From NCBI RefSeq assembly GCF_008831285.2, contig NW_022204507.1:6034174-6098173 (forward strand): a stretch of DNA of 64,000 bases, written 5' to 3'. The DNA comes from Nymphaea colorata (taxonomy: Eukaryota > Streptophyta > Magnoliopsida > Nymphaeales > Nymphaeaceae). The translations under genes were made by a program, and so were the position numbers. The stretch's first letter is position 1. Each line of letters opens with the position of its first letter. Positions 23,950 through 33,910 of this stretch are shown here, in pieces. The notes beneath the pieces were generated by a model. The model was not told the DNA's origin. It saw only the letters and a program-made list of their open reading frames with translations, and did not search any database.

Positions 23950-25360
23950 CTTTACGTTGTTTGCCGATGTTCCTTCCTGTCGCACCATGTTGGTTTTATG
24001 AGAATCACATCTTATAACCAGTATCACCGGCACTTCGAAAGCGTCGGTACTTGCCCAAATGGAGGGACTCGTTGCGCGACACGCTGACACGCCGATAAGA
24101 TTCGTCGAGTTCAAATGACATGGTTGCATGAAGTGCGGCGAGACACACGAATACAGGTGAAGCACGTCACTGAGGGACGCGGTGACCGAAGAACACGGCG
24201 AATCTAATCGGAATATTCTGCCGGGATTCTTGTTTTCGCTGGAAATCTCCTTCCGTTGCTGGAAAATGTAGAAAAACACTGGAAATCTTTTGTAATCTAG
24301 TGTTGTACCCCTCTATTTGTTTGAAATTTTGTCCTCTATCTTCCAGAATGGGTTTCCACACGATTTGACGCTGATTCAGTACCCATTTTGCACCAGAAAC
24401 CCTCGAGTATCACCAAAAAAAGGGGAAACCAGACTTCCGATTAGCAGATGCTTAAAAATGAGGGAGCCAAAGCACTCACCGTCCTTGGATCAACCTTGCG
24501 GGATCGATCAGCCAGTGGAAAACAATTGGGAAGCCCCAAAATCAATCGAAGTTTCTCCTGGAAGGAAGAAATGATCTTGTTACTACCATGTTTCATATAT
24601 AAGGCTGCATTTTATTTTTTTAATTAAAAGCTATAGTGGTGGTGAGTGCACCGTTATTGACTATCTGTCCCCGGTGAAAGAAATTATCACTATAGATTTG
24701 GCTATACCAGGCACCGCATCATCACCACGGGAGGCTGTAGGGAGGAAGACAATACCGGTGATTTCAGAGATGAAGATAGGGGCAATACGAGTGAAGATAT
24801 CACCCGGTATAGGTCTCTTTTCCTCAGTCTCCATAAGTGTCCCATTTATTGATTTTGAATGCTTATTGTGCTGCTTTTATTACTGTTATCTACTTCAGCC
24901 CGTTCGTGAGGCCATTTCCCTAACTATTTTTTCGGTTCCTTGAAGTTCTAAAGTTCGTAAGAAAATGTGCTGGGGTAAAATTGTCATTTGAAATAATTCC
25001 TTTTAAATTTTTGTGGTTCTTTTTTGTTAGTTTCAGTTTATATTGAGGTATGCGAAAGATGCTATACAAAAAATCAGGTAAGGTAATAAACTCTATAACT
25101 CCTCCTCTCTCTTCCATGTTGCAGACTAACATCACAAAGTGCCACATAAACCATTGCTAAACTTAATTGTTTAACAAAATCAGACTGAGTGGGCCATTTC
25201 AATCAAGTATATATGGATTGAAACTTGTTTTTTCATGCGTACATGATTTATCAGTTGAGATAACCTGTTGAGAGATACTAATTAATTTCAGTGGCATTTT
25301 GTTCATGAGTAATTTCAGTATATTAGTGAGATCTTTTTGGTTTAATTCCTTTTATTGTTA
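23950..25360. other. CACTA-like palindromic repeat region, otherwise unassigned
   Basis: Short GC-richer words built on ACCGG/CCGGT recur: tatcaccggcacttcgaaag ... cgtcggtac at 24022-24052, ccccggtga near 24670, aataccggtgat near 24750 and tatcacccggtata near 24798. The first is an imperfect palindrome with AAGTGCCGGT/ACCGACGCTT-type arms. Such subterminal repeats are typical of plant CACTA transposons. An inverted pair ctatagtg (24631) / cactatag (24689) is present but I could not prove an element end. No coding exon could be assigned. Confidence 0.4.
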
Positions 25361-25361
25361 G

Positions 25362-25615
25362 GGCAGACAGTGACAGGCTAGAGGAGAGTGCCAAGACCCT
25401 CGTGTTGTTGGGGAGATGGCATCACCTTCTACTTCCATGGGAAGAAGGATAAGGACTTCTGTTTGGTCTCCGAAGCCAACCTCCACATTAATGAACACTT
25501 CATCGGTAAGCAGGTGGCGGGCATGTTCGGACACTTCACATGTGTTCAATCCATTGCGGTCCTCTTTGATGATCACCAAATCTTTGTGAGTGCCAACAAG
25601 ATCATTGAGCAAATT
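25362..25615 (+). pseudogene. captured fragment of a Root_cap (LEA-like) protein gene
   Basis: The plus strand encodes part of a plant Root_cap-domain protein, a family of secreted or LEA-related proteins. Recognisable text is GECQDPRVVG, GDGITFYFHGKKDKDFCLVS, EANLHINEHFIG and QSIAVLFDDHQIFVSANK. The segment starts behind a good splice acceptor (ttattgttag at 25352-25361), so it was taken as genomic DNA with an intron edge. A one-base deletion near 25412 separates DPRVVG from GDGITFY, and an in-frame TGA lies near 25371. Full-length family members run 300 residues or more. Only about 80 residues are recognisable and the end becomes unrelated after 25600. The next recognisable text, about 100 bp downstream, belongs to SEC31. 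Confidence 0.8.
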
Positions 25616-25714
25616 GTTTTTCAAGCGGAGCTTGTGCTTGGAGATCCTACAGGCATACCACCATTCTGTTAACTTTTCGCCCTAGGGTCCAAGCTGTTTA
25701 CTGTGCTTCTGCAG

Positions 25715-26022
25715 GTGTGATTGCAATGTCGTGGTGTTCTATTGACAGCTCCTTCCTACTTGCATGTGCAAAAGACAATAGAACTCCATGCTCGGACACA
25801 GTCACTGGAGAGGTAAGGTTTCATTCCCCCCTAGTTATTCATGTTTAGAGAATATGCACAGTTTCATGGTGTCCTAGTGACAGCTTCATTCGTTCTCTTT
25901 TTAACTTTCTAATATGCACAGATAATTTCTGAGTTGCCTGCCAGTACTAATTGGAATATTGTATTTCATTAGTACCCAAAGATATAGGGAGCCATATCAT
26001 CATCTTCATTTGATGCAAACAT
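25715..26022 (+). pseudogene. captured fragment of SEC31 (COPII coat WD40 protein), two exons
   Basis: SEC31 forms the outer cage of COPII vesicles. Exon A (25715-25812) follows an acceptor (cttctgcag) and reads VIAMSWCSIDSSFLLACAKD then NRTPCSDTVTGE. It ends at a GT donor (gtaagg). Exon B (25922-26022) follows ctaatatgcacag and reads IISELPASTNWNIVFH, stop, YPKI, stop, GAISSSSFDA. The family text there is [20 protein letters not shown], so Trp became TAG and another stop follows. The introns are retained, so this is DNA-level capture, not a processed copy. The WD40 repeat carrying the CAKDNRT and NWN motifs is only a small part of the roughly 1,100-residue protein. It sits about 100 bp from the Root_cap fragment on the same strand. 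Confidence 0.85.
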
Positions 26023-26675
26023 GTGGCATTGAAGAGTAATGTCAATTCGGGTGATAGCTTGCACTTTGAAGACCAGATATTTTCAAATTAGGGAGGGTTG
26101 TTGACAATGACCTACACTTACATAACAAGAATTGAAAGGTTTCTGATGATTTTGTAACGGTGGATTGGATTGTAGTTTGAGGTAGACATACAAATGTTGG
26201 ATTAATAGTTTTAAATCTTATGATTAGTTTATTGCATTTATAATGTACTTAAAATCTTATTTTAATGACATTGATCCTTTAACTTGCTGAGAGAACTCCT
26301 TTTGTAATTAATTGTCTATGCAATAGCATCTTATGATCTTTAATGACACTTTAATAGACCATCAATGGCATTCGTAATCTGTCATAAAATGTAAATAATG
26401 GCATACAGATATGTGCCACTAAGGATGTTTATTGAAAGTTTCTGTCGTAGAGGCAGTGCCATCAAAAAGATAGACAGTCGCATTTTTTTTTTGTCATAGT
26501 AATCTAATACCAGCTTTGGAAAAACGCCACTGAGAGCTCCTTCAATGGCCAGCTGAGGCTTTTGTAAGTGCCAACTGCAGCACAACTCCAACATCAATGA
26601 AAGGTTTTCAGGAGCATTAATAAAATGCCACGAAATAGGCTATTTATGACATTTGAGTATTGTGCCACAAAATAT

Positions 26676-26944
26676 TAAAGATAATAGAAACAAGAGCGAG
26701 AGAGAGAGGAGATGATGACACAATAGAATGAATTGTAAACCGCAACAAGACTTGGGATAAATACAACGTGTAAACTAAGTATGGTAGTACAACAATGATA
26801 TAACGTTTGAGAGGTAATGGAATGTTTGAATTCAAACTTTCTTTCCTTAGTTGGGTCACTCCTCCATTGATGTTTTCTTCTTGCCAAGTTTAGTGGATTC
26901 AATTTCCACCAATTTCTCCTTGACAACGAGGAAAATCTTTTACA
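26676..26944 (-). repeat. copia element 3, 3' LTR (with internal deletion)
   Basis: 269 bp, taaagataatagaaac to cttttaca on the plus strand. Compared with the other LTR it lacks the segment at 31153-31198 between two copies of ATGAAT, consistent with deletion across a short direct repeat. Confidence 0.85.
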
Positions 26945-26955
26945 TGCTCCCTCAA
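26945..26955 (-). other. polypurine tract, copia element 3
   Basis: On the minus strand TTGAGGGAGCA precedes the 3' LTR. Confidence 0.7.
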
Positions 26956-26982
26956 GCTGTGCGTGGCAGGGATAATGCTCTG

Positions 26983-28330
26983 CTAGACTCTAATTTCTTT
27001 GAACTTAGTAGCTCCAAGAGGTTTGGTCAGTCCATTTGCTATTTGCTCAGATGATCTAATAAACTTGATTGAGATATTTTCCTTTGATACGTGATCTCGC
27101 ACAAAGTGGATTGAGAAATTCTTGGATAGTGAACAGGGTTCGCTGCTAAGTATAATGCACCTATATTGTCGCACCATGATATTAGAGTTCCAGTGCATGA
27201 TATGCCCAATTCGATTAGTAGGACTTTCAGACATCAGAATTCCTGCAGCAGCACATGCGAGAGAATTATATTCAGCTTCTGTACTTGAACGAGTGACGGT
27301 TTGTTGCTTTTTAGATGCCCAGGAGATAAGATTATTACCCAAGAATGTTACACATCCACCTGTTGTTTTTCAGTCTTCAATACTTCCAGCCCAATCGGCG
27401 TCGACAAATGCGATTAAGTGAAGATGATCTGACTTTTGAATGCATAGTCCAAGCTGGCTTGTGCCCAGTTAATATCTGAGAATTTGCTTTATGAGCCTCC
27501 AATGGCATTCTAAGGGTTGATGCATGTATTGACATGTTCGATTTACTGCAAATGCTACATCCAGACGTGTGAGGGTGAGATATTGTAATGCTCCCACCAC
27601 GCTCCGATAAAGACTAGGATCCGAGAATGGAGTGCTAAACCCCGAAACATGGCCAGTTGACATAGGTGTTTGGGCAGCCTTGGCATTGGTCATGTTAGCT
27701 TTTTGTAATACATTGTTATGATAAGCTCCTTGCCAAAGAACCAAATAGTTGGGTTGCCGAGTCACCTCTATGCCAAGAAAATATGATAAATCACCCAAGT
27801 TCTTGACTGAAAATGATGGCTGATGTTTGGCGAAAGTTTGATATATGAGTGCATCGAATGATCCGGTGGTAATAATATCATCAACATAAGCTAAGATATA
27901 TATCTTTTCACATCGTTGGCGGAAAATAAAGAGACACATCTAATTGAGATACCTGAAATCCAATGTTGCTAAGAAAGATACTCAGGCATTGATACCAAGC
28001 TCGAGGGGCCTGCTTCAATCTGTACAACGCTTTGTTGAGTTTGCAAATGCGAGACAGAAGACTCGGATCTTCAAACCCTTCAGGTTGGGTGATGTGCATG
28101 TTGTACAATGATGGTGAGAATTACGCAAATTGTAGTGGGCTTAACCGTGGGACTGAAAGTCTCCAAATAGTCTATCCTGGCTTCTTGTAAGAATCCTTGA
28201 GCAACCAGATGTGCCTTGTACCTTGAAATGGAACCATCAGCAGTGCATTTAAGCTTGTATATCCATTTAGTATCAACAATATTATACTATGGCTGTCGTG
28301 GTACTAGACTCCAGTTTTAATTTTTATGCA
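26983..28330 (-). pseudogene. copia element 3 reverse transcriptase and RNase H (broken)
   Basis: Reverse transcriptase text is at 27908-28108 (NALYRLKQAPRAW-like, reading KALYRLKQAPRAWYQC) and 27469-27939. The latter holds the active site ILAYVDDIITTGS, KNLGDLSYFLGIEV and QYLTLTRLDVAFAVN. RNase H is at 26983-27342 with NLISWASKKQQTVTRSSTEA and EQIANGLTKPLG. The YVDD site and the RNase H Glu are kept. Frames change near 27340-27470 and 27930. The N-terminal fingers (28130-28330) carry stops. Confidence 0.85.
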
Positions 28331-28573
28331 ATGCATATATTTATTGTTGCATAGCATTAATCCAGTGAGTAATGCTGCTGGCTTCCTTGAATGTGGCTGG
28401 CTCCTGTTCGACTCCCATCTTTGTTTGAGCAGACAATGTCTTGTGTTTGAGAGAACCTGTCATAGAACAAGTGACCATTTGATGTGAATGAGATGACACA
28501 CCTGTTATAGAACGGGTGACCATTCTATGTGAGCGTCTTAATGACTGTCAAGCAGGGTGATGATGTCTTGGCT

Positions 28574-29650
28574 TCAACTTGTGGACGGTTGATCTCGAAT
28601 GGCAGCAATATGTGGTATGTCTGATTGAATTTGGATTGCTTCGGTCTGAGCCTCACTTGGTTGGCCCTCTATATTGATTGCTGGAGGGATGACAACATTT
28701 TCTGTATGAGAGTCGCTTAGTATGGTTTGCCCTGGGTCTGTTGTATTGAAATCACTATTAAAAGGATAATGAAATTTTGATGCCCACTGTTCAAGATCAG
28801 CCTCTTGAAACGAGACATCACTGGTGTTGCTGAAACCTCTAGACTGCTTGTCAAAAATAACATGTCGAGAGATTATCACTCACCTTGATTTGGGATCTAG
28901 ACATACATATCCTTTGTGTTGACTCCCATATCCAATAAAAATGCATGGAGTTGTCTTTGGTTGAAGCTTGTTGTCATTAATCAACGTCAATAATGGGTAG
29001 CACTTGGATCCAAATACTTGAAGAAAGCTATAATCGGGAACTTGATTGAATATCATTTAAAACGGTGATTTCTAATCTAGTTTGAGAGTAGGTAGCCAAT
29101 TGATTATATAGACCACCGTTCAAAAGACTTCCACCCAAAACGGATGGTGAAGTTGAGCATCAATGAAGCATACTTAATCTTGTTTCAACTACATGCCAAT
29201 TTTTTCTTTTTACAATCCCGTTTTGTTCGGGTGTATAGGGGCATAAAAAAATCGTGCACAATTCCCTGGTTTTCCAACTTGTTTTTAAGAATTTTATTGC
29301 AAAATTCTCTCCATTGTCTGATTTAATTGTTTTGATGGTGGTTCCCAACTGGTTTTTGACAAGGGTTTTGAAATTGACGAAACACTAATATACGTCACTT
29401 TTATTTTTCAATGGAAACATCCAGGTAAAGCAGGAATAGTTGTCAACAGTAAATAGAAAGTACTTAAAACCATCTTTGCACTCCACCGAGGCTGGTCCCC
29501 AAACGTCCATGTGAAGGAGTTCAAGAGGTTAGCAGCATGAAAAGACGACAAGGGAAACGGCAACTTATGCGCCTTTCCAATTCGACAATGTTCACACACC
29601 TTCTTTGGAATAGGGATGCTTATTGAGATGTAACTGAGAGCATTAAGCAA
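28574..29650 (-). pseudogene. copia element 3 integrase region (broken)
   Basis: Several frames cover the integrase. They show CEHCRIGKAHKLPFPL (zinc region), KTIKSDNGENFA with the second catalytic Asp, and PYTPEQNGIVKRKNWHVVE, in which the family Glu (VERK) is Lys (VKRK). SRHVIFDKQSRGF-type text (28574-28879) marks the C-terminal end of integrase. The loss of the Glu and the repeated frame changes make this inactive. Confidence 0.8.
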
Positions 29651-29845
29651 AGATACTATGTTCTTTTAGCAACGGAATATGGCTGCTTATCCATTCCTCA
29701 TACAACCCTTGAACCTTCTTTATTTGTTGAGCCACACACGCCTTCTTGATGTTATCACTAGATCTAGTCTTTACTTGATGCGGGTAAAGACCATTACTAG
29801 TTTTTGGTCCTTGAAGAAATACTGTTCCTGTTTTGTGGTCCTTGA

Positions 29846-31067
29846 TCACAAATTCAGACAGAGTAAATTAAAAAATGCAATCGTTGTCAGATGTAGAACG
29901 ACCACAAAAATCAGTTTGTATGCTATATTGGGGACATGTAAGCTATTTTTCATAACAAAATCAGTCGCTTGAATATTAACCTGTAAGTTCCCTACATGAT
30001 AAACAGGGAGGCACTTACCGTTTCCAACCATTACGGATTCCGGGCCTGAGTACATTTGCTTGTTCTCCAGACTTTCATCACTAGCGATAATATTGTTGGT
30101 TGCCTCTGTATCTAGATACCAATATTTATCACCCGATTCTTGTACTGTTAAGGCTGAGAATGCGCGAGGATTATTATCTCAGCACAACTTGGCTGTGTGA
30201 CCCTTGCCACAGTGTTGGCACTCGATGATCTTCTTGGATGGTAGGGTAGTTTGCTGGTGGTTCGGCTGTGAAGGATTGTTTGGCTAAAAACCAGTCATTA
30301 GATGATTATTGAATTGATTTTGGGCAGGCCGAAGAGACTGGTTTCTACCACGACCGCCTCTTCCTTGATAATAGCCTCGACCGTCCCCATGTGCACGGCC
30401 TCGAATGGTATTGAAGGCTGTTATGGTAACTTGGTTTTCCATAGGTGACTCGGCAACATCATGTTTCATAAGTTGACGACGTGTTTCTTGATTCAATAAA
30501 AGATCATAAAGCTTGGCAAAACTAGGCAATTTTTTTGAGGATATAAGTGATCAAACTTTCATACTTTGATGGAAGTCCATTAACCATGATTTAAACAAAG
30601 TCTTCCTTTGGCGTATTACAGCCAGCCGCATCAAGAGAATCAACTTAAAATTTAACTTTCTACAAGTATGAAGTCATATCTGAGTTACCTTTCTTGATGA
30701 ACATCAGTTCTTTCTTCAATAACATGACTCGCAGTGGAGACAGTGAGACATAGGATTTTTCTAATGCCATCCAGGCTTCTCACGCTGAGCGAGTCCTGAT
30801 TATTTGACCAAGAGCAGCTTTGAAAATGGTGGCTTTGATCCAGCTCAAAACCAATTGGTCTGATTTTCTCCACATGGTGAAATCAGGATTGAGTTCATTT
30901 TTGCCATCTCTTGGAATCGTTTTTGATGGAGATGCACCAGATCTATCAACAAACTTGATTAAATCTTGAGATATCATCACAGACTCAAGTTGGCTACTCT
31001 ATAGCAAACAATTATCTCTATTTACCTTCACAGAGACAAGGCTTGCAATTGACGAGAACGATGCCAT
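29846..31067 (-). pseudogene. copia element 3 gag and protease (broken)
   Basis: gag begins at ATG 31067 (MASFSSIASLVSVKVNR) but meets a stop after about 22 codons. Further gag text is ISQDLIKFVDRSGASPS (30780-30980) and PSFAKLYDLLLNQETRRQL followed by an Arg/Gly-rich stretch (30284-30529). A zinc knuckle CQHCGKGHTAKLC (near 30180-30220) is intact. The protease site near 30100 reads WYLDTEATNN where families have D-S/T-G-A, so Gly is Glu. It is followed by NSLHVPNIAYKL. Confidence 0.82.
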
Positions 31068-31084
31068 GTGCTTAGTGGCAAGTG

Positions 31085-31096
31085 GCCTTGATACCA
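31085..31096 (-). other. primer binding site, copia element 3
   Basis: On the minus strand TGGTATCAAGGC lies next to the 5' LTR. It fits an initiator methionine tRNA primer, with a variant from the commoner TGGTATCAGAGC. Confidence 0.8.
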
Positions 31097-31405
31097 TAAA
31101 GAAAATAGAAACAAGAGAGAGAGAGAGGAGATGTTGACACAATAGAATGAATAACTATCCTGCGTTGATTTCTGTTCTTCTCTTTATATAGTATGAATTG
31201 TAAAGTGTTACAAGACTTGACGTACAATGTGTAAACTAACTATGGTAGTACAACAATGATATAACCTTTGACAGGTAACAAAAAGTTTGAATTCAAACTT
31301 TCTTTCCTTAGTTGGGTCTCTCCTACATTGACGTTTTCTTATTGCCATGTTTAGTGGATTCAATTTTCACCAATTTCTCCTTGACAACGACGAAAATCTT
31401 TCACA
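31097..31405 (-). repeat. copia element 3, 5' LTR
   Basis: 309 bp, taaagaaaatagaaac to aatctttcaca on the plus strand. A TATATAAAG-type word on the minus strand near 31182-31190 is a likely TATA box. It lies within the segment deleted from the 3' LTR. Confidence 0.85.
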
Positions 31406-31513
31406 ATAATTTCATCAATCAACATTCATTGACATTTTTGGTGGCACTTATTATGCCCACAAAAGGACATTCAATGGCACACATTTGGTGCCACTAAAAA
31501 TCATCTTGTACTG

Positions 31514-32030
31514 ATAAACTTTTTGTACATGTTTTCATGATTTTTTTTCCTGGATGTTTCAAAAACGGATAAAAAAATTCATGAATCAAGACTCCATCAC
31601 GGAAAATTTTAATGAAAATAAGAAAAAACTTTTTATTTGGCACTGATATCTTAATTCCCACCCACCTATTGCTGAAAAAGGGGTTTCTTTTTCTCCCACT
31701 AACATGTATACAAGTTGATCAGATGAAAAGTGGGTTTCGTGAAACCATCGGTAAGATTCATCTGACAAAAAGGGTGTGTGCTTGATAACTGTGACTCTCA
31801 GATCTACCTCAGAAATCCATGGAGTTATCAAACGTCGATTTTAACTTCCGTGGATTTCAGATCTATGAAGAGATTGAAATCCACAAATTTCAGGTCAGAG
31901 GAGGGGGCTCCAACCTCTTCTGCGGATCTCAGCTCATCTCCGCTGCATAGGTCATGGCAGGAAGAGTCCTCTCTCTCTCTCTTTCTCTTCCATGACCTTC
32001 CGCAAAGGGATTCTCTGAAACAAAAACTCT
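31514..32030. other. intergenic DNA, no gene recognised
   Basis: No family motif on either strand. Short frames of 80-100 codons occur on both strands without recognisable signature. Confidence 0.45.
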
Positions 32031-32283
32031 CAGCCAGTGACAAGGGTTTCAGAATCAAAACCCTCAGCAGTGGTTGAGGTTTCAGAATCAAAGCATTTGA
32101 TCATTGCCACGAGTTTCAAAATAGAGACCCTCGCAGTGGTCGAGGGTTTCAAAATCAAAATCCTCGGTCATCGCCAAGGCTTCAATAATCGAAACCCTCC
32201 TCCAATGCTCAGGGTTCTGACTCGAAAAGCCCTCAGCAATGGCCATGGGTTTCAAAATCAAAACCATCAATAGTGGCCGAGGG
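32031..32283. repeat. 34-bp minisatellite, about 7.5 copies
   Basis: Imperfect units of about 34 bp on the pattern cagtggccgagggtttcaaa + atcaaaaccctcag. The unit length is not a multiple of three, so frames reading through it shift between copies and are not a conserved protein. Each unit has GAGGGTTT and AAACCCTC arms that are inverted relative to each other. Confidence 0.9.
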
Positions 32284-32469
32284 ATGCCCTCTTTTTCAGC
32301 AAGAAAAGAGGTATTCAGACCTCCTTTTTATGGGCTCACATAGGCAGAGAGAGAGAGAGAGAGAGCCACGACACCAACTAGAGCTCTATTGGTCATTTGA
32401 TGGTTGATCCATAGAGAGAGAGAGAGAGAGAGCTCATAAAAGGGAAATTCATAACAAAATTTGGGGACA

Positions 32470-33250
32470 AGAAGTCCCCTAGATACAAGAACAATCCGCA
32501 AAAACAAAAATAAAAAGAAAATATACAAGGCACCCACACAATAAACAAAATAAGAAGGGTGAGGAGAGAGTAGATAGATGGAGTGGCATGGTCATCCAAC
32601 CACAGACAAAGGACGACACTGCAGCCGAACAGCAAAATGGATATCCCCCTGCAGGAGACGAGCCACAAAATCCGGTGACGAGGAGGTGCCCCTAAAGACC
32701 CTGTTGTTGCACTCCTTCAAAATGTGCCACCAAGAGAAAATGAGCTACAACCTCCAGACACAACCACAGGAAATAGACATGTGAGGTAAGGACAAAAGAG
32801 AAAAAGAAGGCGAATGGAGCGTGTAGTCTAGAAGACTACTAACAAAGGAAGGTCATGCACTGACAAGAACACTGTAAAAGCAAGGACAACAAGTAAAAGG
32901 GTGGACCCAAGACTCAGCAACAGCGAGATAGAAAGGACATTCGTTAGCTGAATTAATGCAAAGGTGCTGTAAGGGGTCTAAAGTGTTGATGTGGCCAGCA
33001 AGAAGAAGCCAGACAAAAACAATGGCACCAGAAGAAGGGCCAGGGGACAAAAGGAACCAGAGTGGGAGTGACGCAACATAAGAACCAAAGGAGGCCAGAT
33101 AGCAAGAAGAAAAAATGAATCCACGGGTAGGTAAAAGAGGCCAGGAAGGGGGTGCAAACGATGGGACGTCAGCAAGGTGGAAGAAAAGGGAAAGGGCAGA
33201 AAACTAGTCACACCAAATGTAAACACGAAATTCGTAATGGTTTGATTTTA
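32470..33250 (-). pseudogene. LINE retrotransposon 3' remnant (zf-RVT domain)
   Basis: Minus-strand text VWLLLAGHINTLDPLQHLCI, ANECPFYLAVAES and FTCCPCF (32853-33050) matches the zf-RVT zinc-binding region at the C-terminus of plant L1-type LINE reverse transcriptases (W-LL-GR-NT-D-L ... C-C ... AES-H-F-HC). It is followed downstream (32640-32740) by WWHILKECNNRVFRGT, the usual W-I-K-E-NNR-F closing segment. The two parts are in different frames. No reverse transcriptase core or endonuclease was seen, so this is a 5'-truncated and decayed copy, as LINE insertions often are. Confidence 0.7.
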
Positions 33251-33479
33251 AAAACTTCGGTCTGAGATCCGACTATCCAAAATCAACCCTCAGATCTAAG
33301 ATCCGAGGGCATCACACGCAACCAAAGGGAGTTTCTACCGGTGCCATCCATTATGGCTGTCTATTGCTGCAGGGATGCCCCAAACCTATGCAAATTAGTC
33401 AGATAAATTTAAGAGACAAAAAGGGGTTTTTCCTTGAAAACTATGCTCTCTTTATCAAATGAAAATGATATCCCATCGT

Positions 33480-33910
33480 GAATCAGTTTATCAAATGAAA
33501 ACTATGTTCTCTTTCGGTCAATCATGTTTGGCAAGATCAAGACTTTGTATATGAATGGTATGGAGCAGATGGCAGATGCACTTACTAAAGGTGTGACTTA
33601 AGTTAAACTCAGTCAAGCACTTAGCAAGTGGGGATGTTTTGACTTGAGGGGAGTGTTAAGGAGTGCTTATTTTGGATGTCGGATGTCCCTGTAGTGTATA
33701 AGACTATGTATTTTGGTAATTGTCTCTTGGCTGCCTTCTTCGACCTCCATATTGTTGTGCAGTTGCACTTGTATTGTGTGAAGATCGAATATAATTTCGC
33801 TCTTTTCCTTCTCGTGTTCCCATGGTTGTAGACCAAACTTGTTGAACCACGTAAATGGAGTTCTTGATCTGTTTTTCTTGATGTGTGTTGCCAAACTGTT
33901 TTGAAAAACA
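33480..33910 (+). mobile_element. Ty1/copia 3' end plus LTR (plus strand fragment)
   Basis: The plus-strand frame at about 33523-33600 reads MFGKIKTLYMNGMEQMADAL + TKGVT and stop, the conserved end of copia pol. It is followed by KWGCFDL-type text in another frame, a polypurine tract TTGAGGGGAG (33644-33653) and an LTR start TGTTAAGG at 33654. The LTR appears to end at AAAACA near 33910. No matching 5' LTR or internal region is present in the window, so only the 3' end survives. It faces opposite to elements 1, 2, 3 and 5. Confidence 0.7.

Larger units (their letters stand above)
20620..23950 (-). mobile_element. Ty1/copia retrotransposon, element 2 (5'-truncated)
   Basis: A minus-strand copia element that keeps protease, integrase, reverse transcriptase, RNase H and a polypurine tract (minus-strand CTCGAGGGGGAG near 20857-20870). 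The region 20620-20856, just past the polypurine tract, is probably its 3' LTR. It contains a TATA-like TATAAATACTC word on the minus strand. Upstream of the protease (above 23950) there is no gag and no matching LTR. Instead the text changes to CACTA-like palindromic repeats. The LTR start reads TATCGG rather than the usual TG. Confidence 0.85.
26676..31405 (-). mobile_element. Ty1/copia retrotransposon, element 3 (both LTRs, decayed)
   Basis: A minus-strand copia element, 4730 bp. It has LTRs at 26676-26944 and 31097-31405, a primer binding site beside the right LTR, a polypurine tract beside the left LTR, and gag to RNase H in order. LTR ends read TA...CA on the plus strand instead of TG...CA. 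I could not confirm a target duplication: the flanks are AATAT and ATAAT. The left LTR lacks a 46-bp segment present in the right one. Coding is broken by many shifts and stops. The element lies in CACTA-like subterminal repeats. Confidence 0.88.
26330..31513. mobile_element. probable CACTA-type transposon, subterminal repeats and right end
   Basis: 26330-26675 and 31420-31513 are full of short words on both strands built on TGGCA(C) or (G)TGCCA (for example gtgccactaag, gcagtgccatc, aatgccacg, ggtggcactta, caatggcacac). This is the pattern of CACTA subterminal repeats. The right edge reads, on the minus strand, CAGTACAAGATGATTTTTAG, close to the canonical CACTACAAGA terminus. Copia element 3 interrupts the array. 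The left end was not located. It may lie in 23.95-24.8 kb, where CCGGT palindromes occur, which would put the Root_cap and SEC31 fragments inside the element. No transposase was recognised. Confidence 0.45.

Noticed and set aside
24631-24698. Inverted pair ctatagtg / cactatag suggestive of a small CACTA or other TIR element
   Set aside because: The arms are only 8 bp, there is no target duplication, and the 52-bp interior is too short. They may be chance or subterminal repeats.
26671-31410. Target duplication for copia element 3 (AATAT / ATAAT)
   Set aside because: The two 5-bp flanks are not identical, so no duplication is claimed.
32037-32273. Frames on both strands with an 11-residue repeat feel
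   Set aside because: The underlying minisatellite has a 34-bp unit, so the frame shifts each copy. No conserved peptide repeat is encoded.
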